Source of the DNA: Babylonia areolata
Taxonomy: Eukaryota; Mollusca; Gastropoda; Neogastropoda; Buccinidae
Length of the DNA stretch: 64,000 nucleotides
Reading direction: 5' to 3'
Assembly: GCF_041734735.1 (NCBI RefSeq)
Contig: NC_134882.1
Coordinates: 21,505,765-21,569,764 of the forward strand
The position numbers and the translations under genes were made by a program. This document shows, piece after piece, positions 11,840-23,564 of this stretch. The notes under the pieces were generated by a model. The model was not told the origin of the DNA. It searched no databases and worked only from the letters and a program-made list of their open reading frames with translations. Within the stretch, counting starts at the first letter, position 1; the number at the start of each line of letters is the position of its first letter.

Positions 11840-13011
11840 GAAATCTAAATATAGTTAGTTTGTTATGCCCATCACTCCCCCTGGAGCATAGGCCGCTCAA
11901 AACAGTCCACCAGAATCATCTGTCCTGGGCTGCCCTTTCTAATTGTCTCAAGGTGTGCTCCATCTTCTTGGTGTCTGCCTCGAGGTCACGTCACCAGGTG
12001 TTTCTTGGCTTTCCTCTCTTCCATTTGCCCTGGGGATTCCATTTCAGTGCCTGCCTGGTGATGTTACTGTCTGGCTTCCTCAGGGTGTGCCCAATCCATC
12101 TCCATCTTCTGCGCCGAATCTCGTCTCAGCTGGCAGCTGGTTGGTACGCTGCCATAGGTCTGCGTTGCTGATAGTGTTGGGCCAGCATATCTGGAGGATC
12201 CTTCTCAGGCAGCTGTTGATGAAGGTCTGCACTTTCCTGATGGTGGTCTTTGTTGTCCTCCATGTCTCTGTTCCATACAGAAGGACTGACCTGACGTTGG
12301 AGTTGAACAGCCTGATTTTCGTGCTAATCGACAACACCTAGGAGCTCCAGATGTTCTTCAGTTGCAAGTATGCTGCCCTCGCTTTGCCGATTCTTGCTCT
12401 GACGTCTGCGTCTGTGCCACCCTGCTTGTCGATGATGCTGCCCAAGTACGTGAAGGCCTCTACCTCTTCCAGCTTGCTCCCGTGCACTGTGACTGGGTCC
12501 TCTCTTGCTGTGTTGATCTTGAGGATCTTGGTCTTGCCCTTGTGGATGTTGAGGCCGACTTGTGATGAAGTGGCTGCCAGCTCTGTTGTCTTGTCCTGCA
12601 TTTGCTGGTGACTATGGGAAAGCAGGGCCAGGACATCCGCGAAGTCCAGGTCATCTAGCTGGTCAAGTTGTGTCCACTGGATTCCGTTTCTTCTGTCCAC
12701 TGTTGATGTTTTTATGGTCCAGTCGATTGCCAGGAGGAAGAGGAAAGGTGACAGGAGACACCCTTGCCTGACTCCAGTCTTCACCTCAAAGCTGTCTGTG
12801 AGCTGTCCTCCATGGACCACCCGGCACCTCATTCCCTCATAAGAGTTCTTGATCAGGTTGACCAGCTTGACTGGCACTCCATAGCGACGTAGCAGCTTCC
12901 ACAGGGTTTCGCGGTCTATGCTGTCGAAGGCCTTCTCGTAATCGACAAAGTTGATATACGGCGATGAGATCCACTCTAAGGACTGCTCGACGATGATGCG
13001 CATTCGAATTA
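11840..13011 (-). mobile_element. RTE-like LINE fragment (RT half)
   Basis: Minus-strand reverse transcriptase: FVDYEKAFDSIDRETLW (about 12940), GVRQGCLLSPFLFLLAIDW (about 12760), the active-site region reads DLDFADVLALL where FADD is expected (near 12630), then LNIHKGKTKIL, FTYLGSIID and SVLLYGTETW. It is 5'-truncated within RT, carries an in-frame stop at 12338 and a frame change near 12110. The D-to-V change at the second catalytic Asp shows it is dead. The clade is RTE-like by the YLGS and LLYG-ETW blocks; CR1-like kin are not excluded. Confidence 0.88.
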
Positions 13012-13113
13012 TGGAAATCTAAGTATGCTTACTGATTTCTGGGGGAGCTTATGTGTCATGACACAAAACTGGATGACCACCAACACCACAGTGTTGTAAA
13101 GGCTGTGGCAAGT
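13012..13113. repeat. Direct repeat, right copy, bordering RTE-like LINE
   Basis: Second copy of the segment at 11735-11838 (CTGATTTCTGGGGGAGC, GACACAAAACTGGATGAC, GGCTGTGGCAA). Confidence 0.8.
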
Positions 13114-13157
13114 CTACCAACCACAGACCATATCAACACAGTGAGGGCAGGACATCA

Positions 13158-13292
13158 TGATGACAGTTTCAGTTTCAGTTGCTCAAGGAGGCGTCACTGC
13201 GCTCGGACAAACCATATACGCTACACCACATCTGCCAAGCAGATGCCTGACCAGCAGCGTAACCCAACGCGCTTAGTCAGGCCTTGATGACA
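13158..13292 (+). mobile_element. SINE-B copy
   Basis: The best-preserved copy of this family here: GGAGGCGTCACTGCGCTCGG, ACCAGCAGCGTAACCCAACG and TTAGTCAGGCCTTGATG. Confidence 0.82.
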
Positions 13293-14000
13293 GACAGCAG
13301 TTAATGAATAATCGCTCAAACTCTCTTCTGGCTTTCAACCCCCTGCATTACAGTGAGCCTAAAGAACATGTTCTCTTTCAATTGTTTAAAGCAGATGATA
13401 ATCTTTTTTTTTGTTTGAAATCTGAACTGACTGAACATTGCGTACAAGGGATTGGGTGATGATTCAGTGACGGCCCATGCCACTTCCAGTGGAAGAGGCA
13501 GTGCAAATAAATAAACACATGAATTCTTAAATACACAGCAATGACAGAGGTTTGGAGACACAGAGAGAGGTGTGTGTGTGTGGGTGGGGGGGGGGGGGGT
13601 GGGGGGTGGAGTGGGGGAGAGACAGAAAAAGAGAGAGAGAGGGAGAGAGAGTGGGAGAGAGACAGAGGGAAAGAGGGGAGAGACAGAGACAGACATATAC
13701 ACTGCTTGTTAATACTGAATAAGTGAACAAATCTACTAATCATCCCCTTCTCCCACCCCTCTCCCTCCCCTCCCCCCCACACACAGAGGCACAAACAGAC
13801 ATACACAAACTACTTTTGAACAAGCCACTGGAGCTACTATAAATCACAGAGAGAGAGAGAGAGCAAAGTCTCTGGCAATCCATAAATAACATTAAAAAAA
13901 AAAAATTAGCAGCAGGTACTTGCGGAGCAAAGATAGCGGTTGAAGCAGACAGGAGAGCAGTGTGTTCCAAAGGCAGAGACAGGGGGGTAATAGTAAGGCC
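13293..14000. other. Spacer with G-rich and GA tracts
   Basis: GTGTGG then a 14-G run at about 13585-13600, GA-rich sequence to 13690, C-rich tract at 13745-13780. No gene. Confidence 0.5.
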
Positions 14001-14002
14001 AG

Positions 14003-14115
14003 CATGCAGATACTTATTTACTTACTGGTTCTTACACAGCATTTATCTTCAGTCAGAGACCAAGCTCTAAGCACTCTGCAGTCATTTGCACAAGAGGCTG
14101 CCTACCTAAGTAAAC
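14003..14115 (+). mobile_element. Dispersed repeat fragment (probable LINE 3' end)
   Basis: GTCAGAGACCAAGCTCTAAG, CAGTCATTTGCACAAGAGGC and TGCCTACCTAAG recur in diverged form at 48650 and 61060. The family is not identified. Confidence 0.65.
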
Positions 14116-14149
14116 AGCACCACACTACTCAGCACCACACCACTCTGCT

Positions 14150-15435
14150 GCCTGCCTGGCTCTTCACTGCAAACTCTGCACCACTGTGACCCATGATTTA
14201 CAGACTGGTGACCTTACCACTTCACTGCACTCTGTACCACTGTGACCCATGATTTACAGACTGGTGACCTTACCACTTCACTGCACTCTGTACCACTGTG
14301 ACCCATGATTTACAGACTGGTGACCTTACCACTTCACTGCACTCTGTACCACTGTGACCCATGATTTACAGACTGGTGACCTTACCACTTCACTGCACTC
14401 TGTACCACTGTGACCCATGATTTACAGACTGGTGACCTTACCACTTCACTGCACTCTGTACCACTGTGACCCATGATTTACAGACTGGTGACCTTACCAC
14501 TTCACTGCACTCTGTACCACTGTGACCCATGATTTACAGACTGGTGACCTTACCACTTCACTGCAACTCTGTACCACTGTGACCCATGATTTACAGACTG
14601 GTGACCTTACCACTTCACTGCACTCTGTACCACTGTGACCCATGATTTACAGACTGGTGACCTTACCACTTCACTGCACTCTGTACCACTGTGACCCATG
14701 ATTTACAGACTGGTGACCTTACCACTTCACTGCACTCTGTACCACTGTGACCCATGATTTACAGACTGGTGACCTTACCACTTCACTGCACTCTGTACCA
14801 CTGTGACCCATGATTTACAGACTGGTGACCTTACCACTTCACTGCACTCTGTACCACTGTGACCCATGATTTACAGACTGGTGACCTTACCACTTCACTG
14901 CACTCTGTACCACTGTGACCCATGATTTACAGACTGGTGACCTTACCACTTCACTGCAAACTCTGTACCACTGTGACCCATGATTTACAGACTGGTGACC
15001 TTACCACTTCACTGCACTCTGTACCACTGTGACCCATGATTTACAGACTGGTGACCTTACCACTTCACTGCACTCTGTACCACTGTGACCCATGATTTAC
15101 AGACTGGTGACCTTACCACTGCACTGCAACTCTGCACCACTGTGACCCATGATTCGGGACCATTACTGTGACCCATGATTTACAGACTGGTGACCTTACC
15201 ACTGCACTGCACTCTGCACCACTGTGACCCATGATTTACAGACTGGTGACCTTACCACTGCACTGCAAACTCTGCACCACTGTGACCATGATTTACAGAC
15301 TGGTGGCCTCACCACTTCACTGCACTCTGTACCACTGTGACCCATGATTTACAGACTGGTGACCTTACCACTGCACTGCAAACTCTGCACCACTGTGACC
15401 CATGATTTACAGACTGGTGGCCTCACCACTGCACC
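14150..15435. repeat. 56-bp minisatellite, about 22 copies
   Basis: Very uniform units: CCACTGTGACCCATGATTTA, CAGACTGGTGACCTTACCAC, TTCACTGCACTCTGTA. The central units are identical over hundreds of bases, suggesting recent expansion or homogenisation. Right-end units are diverged, with one interrupted near 15150-15170. Confidence 0.97.
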
Positions 15436-16065
15436 CTGCCCATCCATGACAGAGAACAAGGGGGAAATGTCATCCAGTTTGTGTGTGTGGGTGGGTGTGG
15501 GTGTGTGATTGAGGATCACTCTTGTTCAGTACACCTGCCTCATGAGAGAATGTAGGCTTTGCCATCTGTCACACGCATGCATGTGTGCGCATGCACTCCC
15601 ATCCACCCACATACATACATACACATACACACACAGTTATCTGTCTTTAGCCACCAAGTAAACACTTGCAGATTATAACCACCCAAAACCTTTCTTATCT
15701 GGAGAGATATATACAACTATTTAATTTGAGATATAACTGTGTTTACTTCAAAGAATGCCTTGCATCAAGTGATATATCATCTAAGTCTCTATGAAATAAA
15801 ATAAACCCCAGCAATGTTCTTGACCTCCTTCACCCCTCACCCCCCTTCCCCCTCCTCCAGTGAGTTTATTAACAATATCAGTCTCCGGTATCCAAACTTT
15901 GATAAATTCACATCCTTTAGAAATGGAGTCTGCATCTTGGTCATTAAGCAAAATGACTAACCTCCTTCCTTCCCCTCTTATCTCCATCTCATATTCATTT
16001 TCCATTTTTCAGGGACGTCACGTGGAATGGGAAGAGGTTGGGGAAGTTGTTTTGGACCCTGGGTA
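15436..16065. other. Spacer, nothing recognised
   Basis: GT-rich at 15480-15510, CA-rich at 15575-15635, then AT-rich unique sequence and a C-rich stretch at 15830-15860. No gene seen. Confidence 0.45.
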
Positions 16066-16071
16066 ACACAG

Positions 16072-16478
16072 TGGAGGGTTGGCCAAGTGGTAACGCGTCT
16101 GCCTAGAAAGCAACAGAATCTAGCACACTGGTTTGAATGCCAAAGTCACCAGTACTTTCTCCCCCTCTAATAAACCTTCAGTGCTCGTCTGGACGCTAGT
16201 CATTCAAATAAGACGATGAACCATGGTCCCATGTGCAGCATGCACTTAGTGCATGTAAAAGAAACCAGGGCAACAAAAAGGTTGTCCCTGGCAAAATTTT
16301 GTAGAAAAATCCATTTCAACAGGAAAACAAATAAAATTGCAGGCAGAAAAAAATACAAAAAAAATTGGGTGGCGATCTCAGTGTAGCGACGCACTCTCCC
16401 TGGGGAGAGCAGCCTGAATTTCACACAGAGAAATCTGTTGTGATAAAAGAGTAATACAATACACAACTATAAATACAA
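16072..16478 (+). mobile_element. SINE-A, full-length copy
   Basis: The tRNA-like head has an A-box region (TGGCCAAGTGGTAACG) and a B box (GGTTTGAATGCC). The body follows with CTTTCTCCCCCTC, GACGCTAGTCATTC, GCAACAAAAAGGTTGTCCCT, and the tail TTCACACAGAGAAATCTGTT. An RNA polymerase III-type retroposon relying on a LINE for movement. Confidence 0.9.
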
Positions 16479-16484
16479 TACAAA

Positions 16485-17600
16485 GGCTTCAAACACAGAG
16501 CAAAGGCTTCATGGTTTACACAGAATACAAAAGTCTTTGAATACCACAGAGAATACAATGGTTAAACAGAATACAGATGTCTTTGGATACCATGCACAAC
16601 ATAAAGGTTGGCACAGAACACAAAGAATTTTGGATGCCATGCACAATACAAAAAGGGGATGAGGTGAGCACAGAACAGACAAAGGGTTTTGGATACTACA
16701 GAATACAAAGGTCATCAACAACAGACAATAGCTTCTGGATACTACAGAATACAAAGGTCATCAATAACAGACAATAGCTTCTGGATACTACAGAATACAA
16801 AGGTCATCAAGAACCGACAATAGCTTCTGGATACTACAGAATACTAAGGTCATTAAGAACAGACAATAGCTTCTGGATACTACAGAATACAAAGGTCATC
16901 AAGAACCGACAATAGCTTCTGGATACTACAGAATACTAAGGTCATCAAGAACAGACAATAGCTTCTGGATACTACAGAATACAAAAGTCATCAAGAACAA
17001 AGGCTTCTGGATACTACAGAATACAAAGGTCATCAAGAACAAAGGTTTCTGGATACTACAGAATACTAAGGTCATCAAGAACAAAGGCTTCTGGATACTA
17101 CAGAATACAAAGGTCATCAAGAACAAAGGCTTCTGGATACTACAGAATACTAAGGTCATCAAGAACAAAGGCTTCTGGATACTACAGAATACAAAGGTCA
17201 TCAAGAACAAAGGCTTCTGGATACTACAGAATACTAAGGTCATCAAGAACTGACAATAACTTCTGGATACTACATAATACTAAGGTCATCAAGAACAAAG
17301 GCTTTTGGATACTACAGAATACTATGGTCAACAAGAACAGACAATAGCTTCTGGATACTACAGAATACAAAGGTCATCAAGAACAAAGGCTTCTGGATAC
17401 TACAGAATACTAAGGTCATCAAGAACAGACAACAGCTTCTGGATACTACAGAATACTAAGGTAATCAAGAACAGACAATAGCTTCTGGATACTACAGAAC
17501 ACTAAGGTCATCAAGAACAGACAATAGCTTCTGGATACTACAGAATACTAAGGTCATCAAGAACAGACAATAGCTTCTGGATATTACAGAATACAAAAGT
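16485..17600. repeat. 42/46-bp minisatellite, about 24 copies
   Basis: Units: GGCTTCTGGATACTACAGAA then TACAAAGGTCATCAAGAAC. A longer variant has AGACAATA. Left-end units (16490-16700) are strongly diverged. 42-bp units give an open frame with a 14-residue repeat; not taken as a gene. Confidence 0.93.
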
Positions 17601-17992
17601 CATCAAGAACAGCAAAGGCCTTTGGATCCCACACACAGTACACAGGTCAGTACATAACACAAAGGCCTTTGGATCCAAACACAGTACACAGGTCAGTACA
17701 TAACACAAAGGCCTTTGGATCCAAACACAGTACACAGGTCAGTACAGAACACAGAGGCCTTTGGATCCCATACACAGTACACAGGTCAGTACAGAACACA
17801 AAGGACTTTGGATCCCACACACAGTACACAGGTCAGTACAGAACACAAAGGCCTTTGGATCCCACACACAGTACACAGGTCAGTACAGAACACAAAGGCC
17901 TTTGGATCCCACACACAGTGCACAGGTTAGTACAGAACACAAAGGCCTTTGGATCCCACACACAGAGTACACAGGTCAGTACAGAACACAAA
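17601..17992. repeat. About 46-bp minisatellite, 8-9 copies
   Basis: Units: AAAGGCCTTTGGATCCCACA then CACAGTACACAGGTCAGTAC. Related to the previous array through GGCxTTTGGAT. It contains a plus-strand CACAG/GTCAGT string. Confidence 0.93.
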
Positions 17993-18429
17993 GTTCCTGG
18001 GGAAAAACAAACCAGAGGCTACACAGGCTACACACAGGCTACATGGATAGCACAATGACTGAACTGCTAACACGAAGGAACAAAAGTCCTACTGGCTTAT
18101 ACAGAGGGCGTGCACAAGGAAAGGCCTGCATGGAAAAACAAGCTGTGGGCAATGGCAAAAAGAAAATACAACACCACTGAGAAGCCACAACTGACAGGAG
18201 TCTTGCAGAGGGTGGAAGGGAGACGAAGACCAGGATGATGCCCTCTCCTCCTTCTCCTCCTCCGCCCTCTCCTCCTCCTCCTTGTCCAAGACAGAGGCAT
18301 CTCTGGTGGCTACCCACGCTCTGCTTGGTGATTGTTTTCCGGGCTTCGGATCTGTCATGGTCACAGCAGCCAACCAGTGTACAAACAACAGTTGGTTTTG
18401 ACAAAAAAAATGCAGGCGCCGATTTTGTC

Positions 18430-18432
<3 letters not shown>
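17993..18432. other. Spacer with a weak minus-strand coding-like stretch
   Basis: The minus strand (about 18360 down to 18200) reads DPKPGKQSPSRAWVATRD followed by a Glu/Arg-rich part after an acceptor-like ACCATGACAG. No convincing donor or family match, so it is not called as an exon. Confidence 0.25.
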
Positions 18433-18465
<33 letters not shown>

Positions 18466-18478
18466 GGGGGGGGGGGGA
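18433..18478. repeat. (GT)n followed by G run
   Basis: About 14 GT units, then a 14-G run broken only by one A. Confidence 0.92.
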
Positions 18479-18988
18479 GACAGTCCTCAGAGAGAGAGAA
18501 AGAGACAAAGAGAGAGGTAGACAGAAAAAGAAACAGGTGGACAGAGATGTCATTTAGATTCTTTTGCACATCGCTTTCACAGCAACACAACTAGTCAGAA
18601 AGCGTACAAGGTAAAGGTAAGTGGTTTTACAGATGACATCAAAGGCAGCGACATGGAAAAGTGGAGTGAAATAAGAAAACGAAAGCACACACGCATGCAT
18701 GCGCGCGCACACACACACGCACACATGAGAAAAAAATTCAGCAGCTTCCATCTAAACATCAAACTATTGGGAGAAGAAGTAGGAAAACATTTGCATCACT
18801 TTGTATAGAAACACAAAGCAGCAAATAAATAAACACTCCCTCCCCATCCACACAACCCATATCAAACTAAGATAATAATGTTCCTGAAAAGAATTCAGCT
18901 ATTCAGTAAGATAATCTGTTGATAGTACTGCAATAAATTTACTTTTATCACGGAGATAAACTGCCAACAAAAAAAACTACAAAACCAA
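18479..18988. other. Spacer, nothing recognised
   Basis: GA-rich then CA-rich low complexity and AT-rich unique sequence. Confidence 0.4.
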
Positions 18989-18994
18989 ACCACA

Positions 18995-19470
18995 TAAGAC
19001 CTTTAAAAACAATATCTAAAGGATCATTTACAAACCTACACTTACAAGTTGAACTGTGTAAATATGAAAAATGTCTAAAGGATCATTTACAAACCTACAC
19101 TTACAAGCAGAACTGTGTAAATATGAACAATGTCTAAAGGATCATTTACAAACCTACACTTACAAGTAGAACTGTGTAAATATGAACCTACACTTACAAG
19201 TAAATATGAACCTACACTTACAAGTAGAACTGTGTAAATATGAACTATGTCTAAAGGATCATTTACAAACCTACACTTACAAGCAGAACTGTGTAAATAT
19301 GAACAATATCTAAAGGATCGTTTAGAAACCTACACTTACAAGCAGAACTGTGTAAATATGAACAATATCTAAAGGATCCTTTACAAACCTACAGTTACAA
19401 GCAGAACTGTGTAAATATGAACAATATCTAAAGGATCGTTTACAAAGCTACACTTACAAGCAGAAGCTAT
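18995..19470. repeat. About 59-bp minisatellite, 8 copies
   Basis: Units: AAACCTACACTTACAAGCAG, AACTGTGTAAATATGAAC, AATATCTAAAGGATC. One truncated unit sits near 19185-19210. Confidence 0.94.
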
Positions 19471-19516
19471 TAACAACCATGGGGTTTTCACAATGTAATC
19501 AACAAGAAAACATGTG

Positions 19517-19890
19517 AACATAATAATAATAATAATAGGTATTTATATAGTGCTGAATCTTGTGCAGAGACAAATCAAAGCGCTTTCACACCAGTCATTC
19601 ACACGCATGCATAACTCTAAAACTGTAGAAACTAAAGACAAGGAAGGGCAGACAAGGGAGACTATTTTGGAAAGAGGTGGGTTTTAAGGCCAGACTTGAA
19701 AGAGCTGAGAGTGGAGACTTGACGAAGCGAAAGAGGAAGTTCATTCCAATCGCAAGGTCCAGAGACAGAGAAAGAACGGCGGCCAACAGTCGAGTGTTTG
19801 AATCTGGGTATGCGTAAACAGAGTGGATCCGAAGCCGATCGTAGTGAGCGAGATGGAATGTAGAGGTGAAGGCAGCCACAGAGACATGAA
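19517..19890 (-). mobile_element. L2/CR1-like LINE, 3' end only
   Basis: Matches the last 360 bp of the element at 53871-55431 (TTCATTCCAATCGCAAGGTC, GTGGGTTTTAAGGCCAGACT) and has the same (AAT)n 3' tail at its left end. The minus-strand frame encodes the same C-terminus, with differences. A strongly 5'-truncated, older copy. Confidence 0.88.
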
Positions 19891-20077
19891 AGTCATGTCT
19901 AAAATGGACACAAATCTGTTATGCCTTCTCACATTTCCTTTACATCACATTCCCACATCAGAAAGATAAATGGATTTGTCAGATATTTTCTTTTTCTTTT
20001 CTTTGGGTGGGGGGTAAGAAGAGGGAGAGACAATAAATGAATCATAAAGATGGGCATAAAGATTTTGGCTCTTGCCC

Positions 20078-20200
20078 TTCAAGTTAAAAAAAAAAAAAAA
20101 AAGAAGGAGCAAACAGGTTTGCCACAAATTACTGCGCTTTTTACTTCCCAATATTCCAAGGCCTTTATTATAGGGGGGGGGGGGGGGGGGGGGGGGGGCA
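20078..20200. repeat. Poly(A) run and 28-G run
   Basis: A-run at about 20083-20102. An uninterrupted G run of about 28 bases lies at 20172-20199. Confidence 0.93.
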
Positions 20201-20394
20201 AGTCACATGTGGAATAAATGAATGTGGCAATGGATGAGGAACACAAAATAAATTGAAGGAAACATCAGAGACAGAGACACACAAACACAGAGAGAGCAAG
20301 ACTGAGATTCAAGATTCAAGATTTGAAAACTTGATTACTCAAGGATAAAGTTTTTAGACATTGTCTGGTCTTCCAATCTGTCCCTGGGAACAAC

Positions 20395-20403
20395 AGAAAC
20401 AGT

Positions 20404-20469
<66 letters not shown>

Positions 20470-20530
20470 GACAAAGAGAATTAAAGACAGAGAGAGAGAG
20501 AGACAGACAGCACAAGAGAGAGAGAGTGAG
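20395..20530. repeat. (GA)n microsatellite
   Basis: About 30 GA units at 20407-20464, plus shorter GA tracts to 20526. Confidence 0.96.
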
Positions 20531-20599
20531 TGGAATCTTTCTCCATACAAACTCACAAAGAAATGGAGTGAATGAACCACAGATAAAAACAGGTCACAG

Positions 20600-20706
20600 G
20601 GAGGTGGGTGGAGGGGGGGTGGGGGATGGGGGGCAAAGAGAGAGAGGGGGGTGAGGGGAGTGGAGGCTAGATGTAGGGGAATGGGGGGCCGGGGGGGGGG
20701 GGGGAC
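20600..20706. repeat. G-rich tract
   Basis: GGGGG blocks with GTGGGG and GAGGGG spacers, ending in a 15-G run broken by CC. Confidence 0.85.
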
Positions 20707-20777
20707 ACTCTTTTCCCTGCATCAACATGCTAATCGTCCTTCATGTTGCTTCTTTTCAAAATGACACAATCTTGAGC

Positions 20778-21076
20778 GTCACAGACATCCCTACAGGGAT
20801 GGAGTCATCAGAAGATAGACCAGCCTTGTTCTGTGGAGGTGTTGACCTGTAACACTGACATCCCTACAGGGATGGAGTCATCAGAAGATAGACCAGCCTT
20901 GTTCTGTGGAGGTGTTGACCTGTAACAGTGACATCCCTACAGGGGTGGAGTCTTCAGAAGACAGACCAGCCTTGTTCTGTGGAGGTGTTGACCTGTCACA
21001 CTGACATCCCTACAGGGGTGGAGTCATCAGAAGACAGACCAGCCTTGTTCTGTGGAGGTGTTGACCTGTCACACTC
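20778..21076. repeat. About 72-bp minisatellite, 4 copies
   Basis: Units: GACATCCCTACAGGGATGGA, GTCATCAGAAGATAGACCAG, CCTTGTTCTGTGGAGGTGTT. The last two copies share GGGGTGG and GAAGACAG changes. Confidence 0.95.
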
Positions 21077-21111
21077 AGGTTTTCAGAATGATGCCGCTGA
21101 ATCCATCACTT

Positions 21112-21420
21112 GATGGGTGTGGCAGTCAAATGGTTACAGTTCTGGATTCTCACCTGGATTTTCGGAGTTCAATCCCCATTACCCCTGGTGGGTAAAGGGT
21201 GGATATTTTTCCAGTCCCCAGGTCAACATGTGTGCAGACCTGCTAGTATCTGAACCCACTTTGTGTGTATACACAAACAGAAGATCAAACATGCATGTCT
21301 GAGATCCTGTTACCCATGTCAGTGTTCCGTGGGTTATGGAACCAAAATACCCAGCATGCCCACACCCGAAAACGGTGTATGGCTGGCTATATCGCAGGGT
21401 GTACTTAAAATAAAAATAAT
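21112..21420 (+). mobile_element. SINE-C copy (tRNA-derived)
   Basis: The tRNA-like head has GGCAGTCAAATGGTTACAG and a B-box-like GGAGTTCAATCCCC. The body has CCTGGTGGGTAAAGGGTGGA, CAGACCTGCTAGTATCTGAA and CATGTCAGTGTTCCGTGGG. The first 130 bp match 41758-41900. Confidence 0.82.
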
Positions 21421-21514
21421 TATGTGGAGGCTTATATAGTGCAGTTCCCTGCTTTCAAGAGCAGACACACTGTGCTTTACAGTAACATAGTGCTGAGTTA
21501 TCTGATTTATTGTT

Positions 21515-23040
21515 CACCCATTCCAATTTGCTCCCTTACAGGGGTAATGTTCATCCATTCCATTTTGGTCCCTTACAGAGGTAATGTTCATCCATTCCAT
21601 TTTGCTTCCTTACAGGGGTTATGTTCATCCATTCCATTTTGCTTCCTTACAGGCGTAATGTTCACCCATTCCATTTTGCTTCCTTACAGGGGTAATGTTC
21701 ACCCATTCCATTTTGCTTCCTTACAGGGGTAATGTTCACCCATTCCATTTTGCTTCCTTACAGGGGTAATGTTCACCCATTCCATTTTGCTTCCTTACAG
21801 GGGTAATGTTCGCCCATTCCATTTTGCTTCCTTACAGGGGTAATATTCAGCCATTCCATTTGTTCTCTTAAACAGGTAATGTTCACCCATTCCATTTTGC
21901 TCCCTTAAAGAGGTAATGCTCATCCATTCTGATCTGATCCCTTAAAGAGGTAATATTCACCCATTCCATTTTGCTCCCTTAAAGAGGTAATGTTCATCCA
22001 TTCCATTTTGCTCCTTTAGAGGGGTAATGTTCACCTATTCCATTTTACTCCCTTACTGGGGTAATGTTCACCCATTCCATTTTGCTCCCTTAAAGAGGCA
22101 CCCATTCCATTTTGCTTCCTTAAAGAGGTAATGTTCACCCATTCCATTTTGCTCCCTTAAAGAGGTAATGTTCACATTCCATTTTGCTCCTTTACAGGGG
22201 TAATGTTCACCCATTCCATTTTGCTCCCTTACAGGGGTAATGTTCATCCACTCCATTTGCTCTCTTAAAGAGGTAATGCTCATCCATTCCATTTTGCTCC
22301 CTTTCTGGGGTAATGTTCACCCATTCCATTTAGCTCCTTTACAGGCGTAATGTTCATCCATTCCATTTTGCTCCTTTACAGGGGTAATGTTCACCCATTC
22401 CATTTTGCTTCCTTACAGGGGTAATGTTCATCCGCTCCATTTGCTCTTAAAGAGGTAATGCTCATACATTCTGATTTGCTCCCTTACAGAGGTAATGTTC
22501 ATCCATTCCATTTTGCTCCCTTACAGGGGTAATGTTCGTCCATTCCATTTTGCTCCCTTACAGGGGTAACATTCACTGATTCCGTTTAGCTCCCTTAAAG
22601 AGGTAATATTCATCCATTTCATTTTGCTCCCTTCCAGAGTATTGTTCACCCATTCCATTTTGCTCCCTTAAAGAGGTAATGTTAATCCATTCTGTTTTGC
22701 TCCCTTAAAGAGGTAATGTTCACCCATTCCATTTTGCTCCCTTAAGGAGGTAATGTTCACCCATTCCATTTTGCTCCCTTACAGGCGTAATGTTCACCCA
22801 TTCCATTTTGCTCCCTTACAGGCGTAATGTTCATCCATTCCATTTTGCTCCCTTACAGGCGTAATGTTCATCCATTTTGTTTTGCTCCCTTACAGGTGTA
22901 ATGTTCACCCATTCCATTTTGCTCCTTTACAGGCATAATGTTCATCCATTCCATTTTGCTCCTGTACAGGCATAATGTTCATCCATTCCATTTTGCTCCT
23001 TTAAACTAAATTAAAGGGGTAATGTTCACCCATTCTATTT
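21515..23040. repeat. 36-37-bp minisatellite, about 42 copies
   Basis: Units: GGTAATGTTCACCCATTCCA then TTTTGCTCCCTTACAGG. The sub-variants (TTACAGGGG, TTAAAGAGG, TTACAGGCG) come in runs. The plus strand of each TTACAG unit reads like a 3' splice site (pyrimidine tract then TTACAG/G). Confidence 0.95.
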
Positions 23041-23189
23041 TGCCCAATCACTGAAGTATCACATCTCACTTCCTGCAGAGCAATGTCCTGCAGAGTAGCG
23101 TCAATCTTTTCTGTAGAGTAATGCTGATAAGAGGAACGTTTTTCTTTCCATGCAAAGTGACGTTTAATGATGAATAAAGTTATAGACAA

Positions 23190-23560
23190 GCGGCCGTGGC
23201 AAAGTGGTTAGCGTCGCGGAGCGACGGCTGGGACGACACAGGTTCGAATCCAAGCGGAGGTGGGTTTTTCAGCCCGCAGCCAGGTCCTACCCAGAGTTGA
23301 GTGTGCTGTGGGCTTAAATGGGGAGACTTGGACCACACAGTCAACTGTCATCCACTTCAAGGATGCGTCTTTGGGTGTGTTGCTCTAATTACCTGACGAA
23401 CACTGCAAGTGTCTGTATCTCTCGGGCCTGGTTAACGTTGGGATATCATTATGACATGAAGCATAGAGTACAGCCTTGTCACACAGTCCCAAACCAAAAT
23501 GGACCTCCATAGCAAAATCGTTATCGTTATCGTCCTCCTCCTTCATCATCATCAATATAA
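23190..23560 (+). mobile_element. SINE-D (tRNA-derived), with ATC-rich tail
   Basis: The head GCCGTGGCAAAGTGGTTAGC carries an A box and ACAGGTTCGAATCCAAGCG a B box. A body of about 250 bp follows, with a (TCATCA)-like tail near 23545. No intact tRNA gene is implied, since the anticodon stem region is tRNA-like only in part. Confidence 0.78.
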
Positions 23561-23564
23561 ACAA

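Noticed and set aside
13585-13690. G-run and GA tract as a possible promoter or origin element
   Set aside because: Simple low-complexity sequence of a kind found many times in the window; nothing ties it to a gene start.
23193-23260. Possible tRNA gene (A and B boxes present)
   Set aside because: It continues into a SINE body with an ATC-rich tail. The acceptor stem does not close, so it is a tRNA-derived SINE head. The same holds for 16080-16145, 21115-21180, 41760-41825 and 47730-47795.
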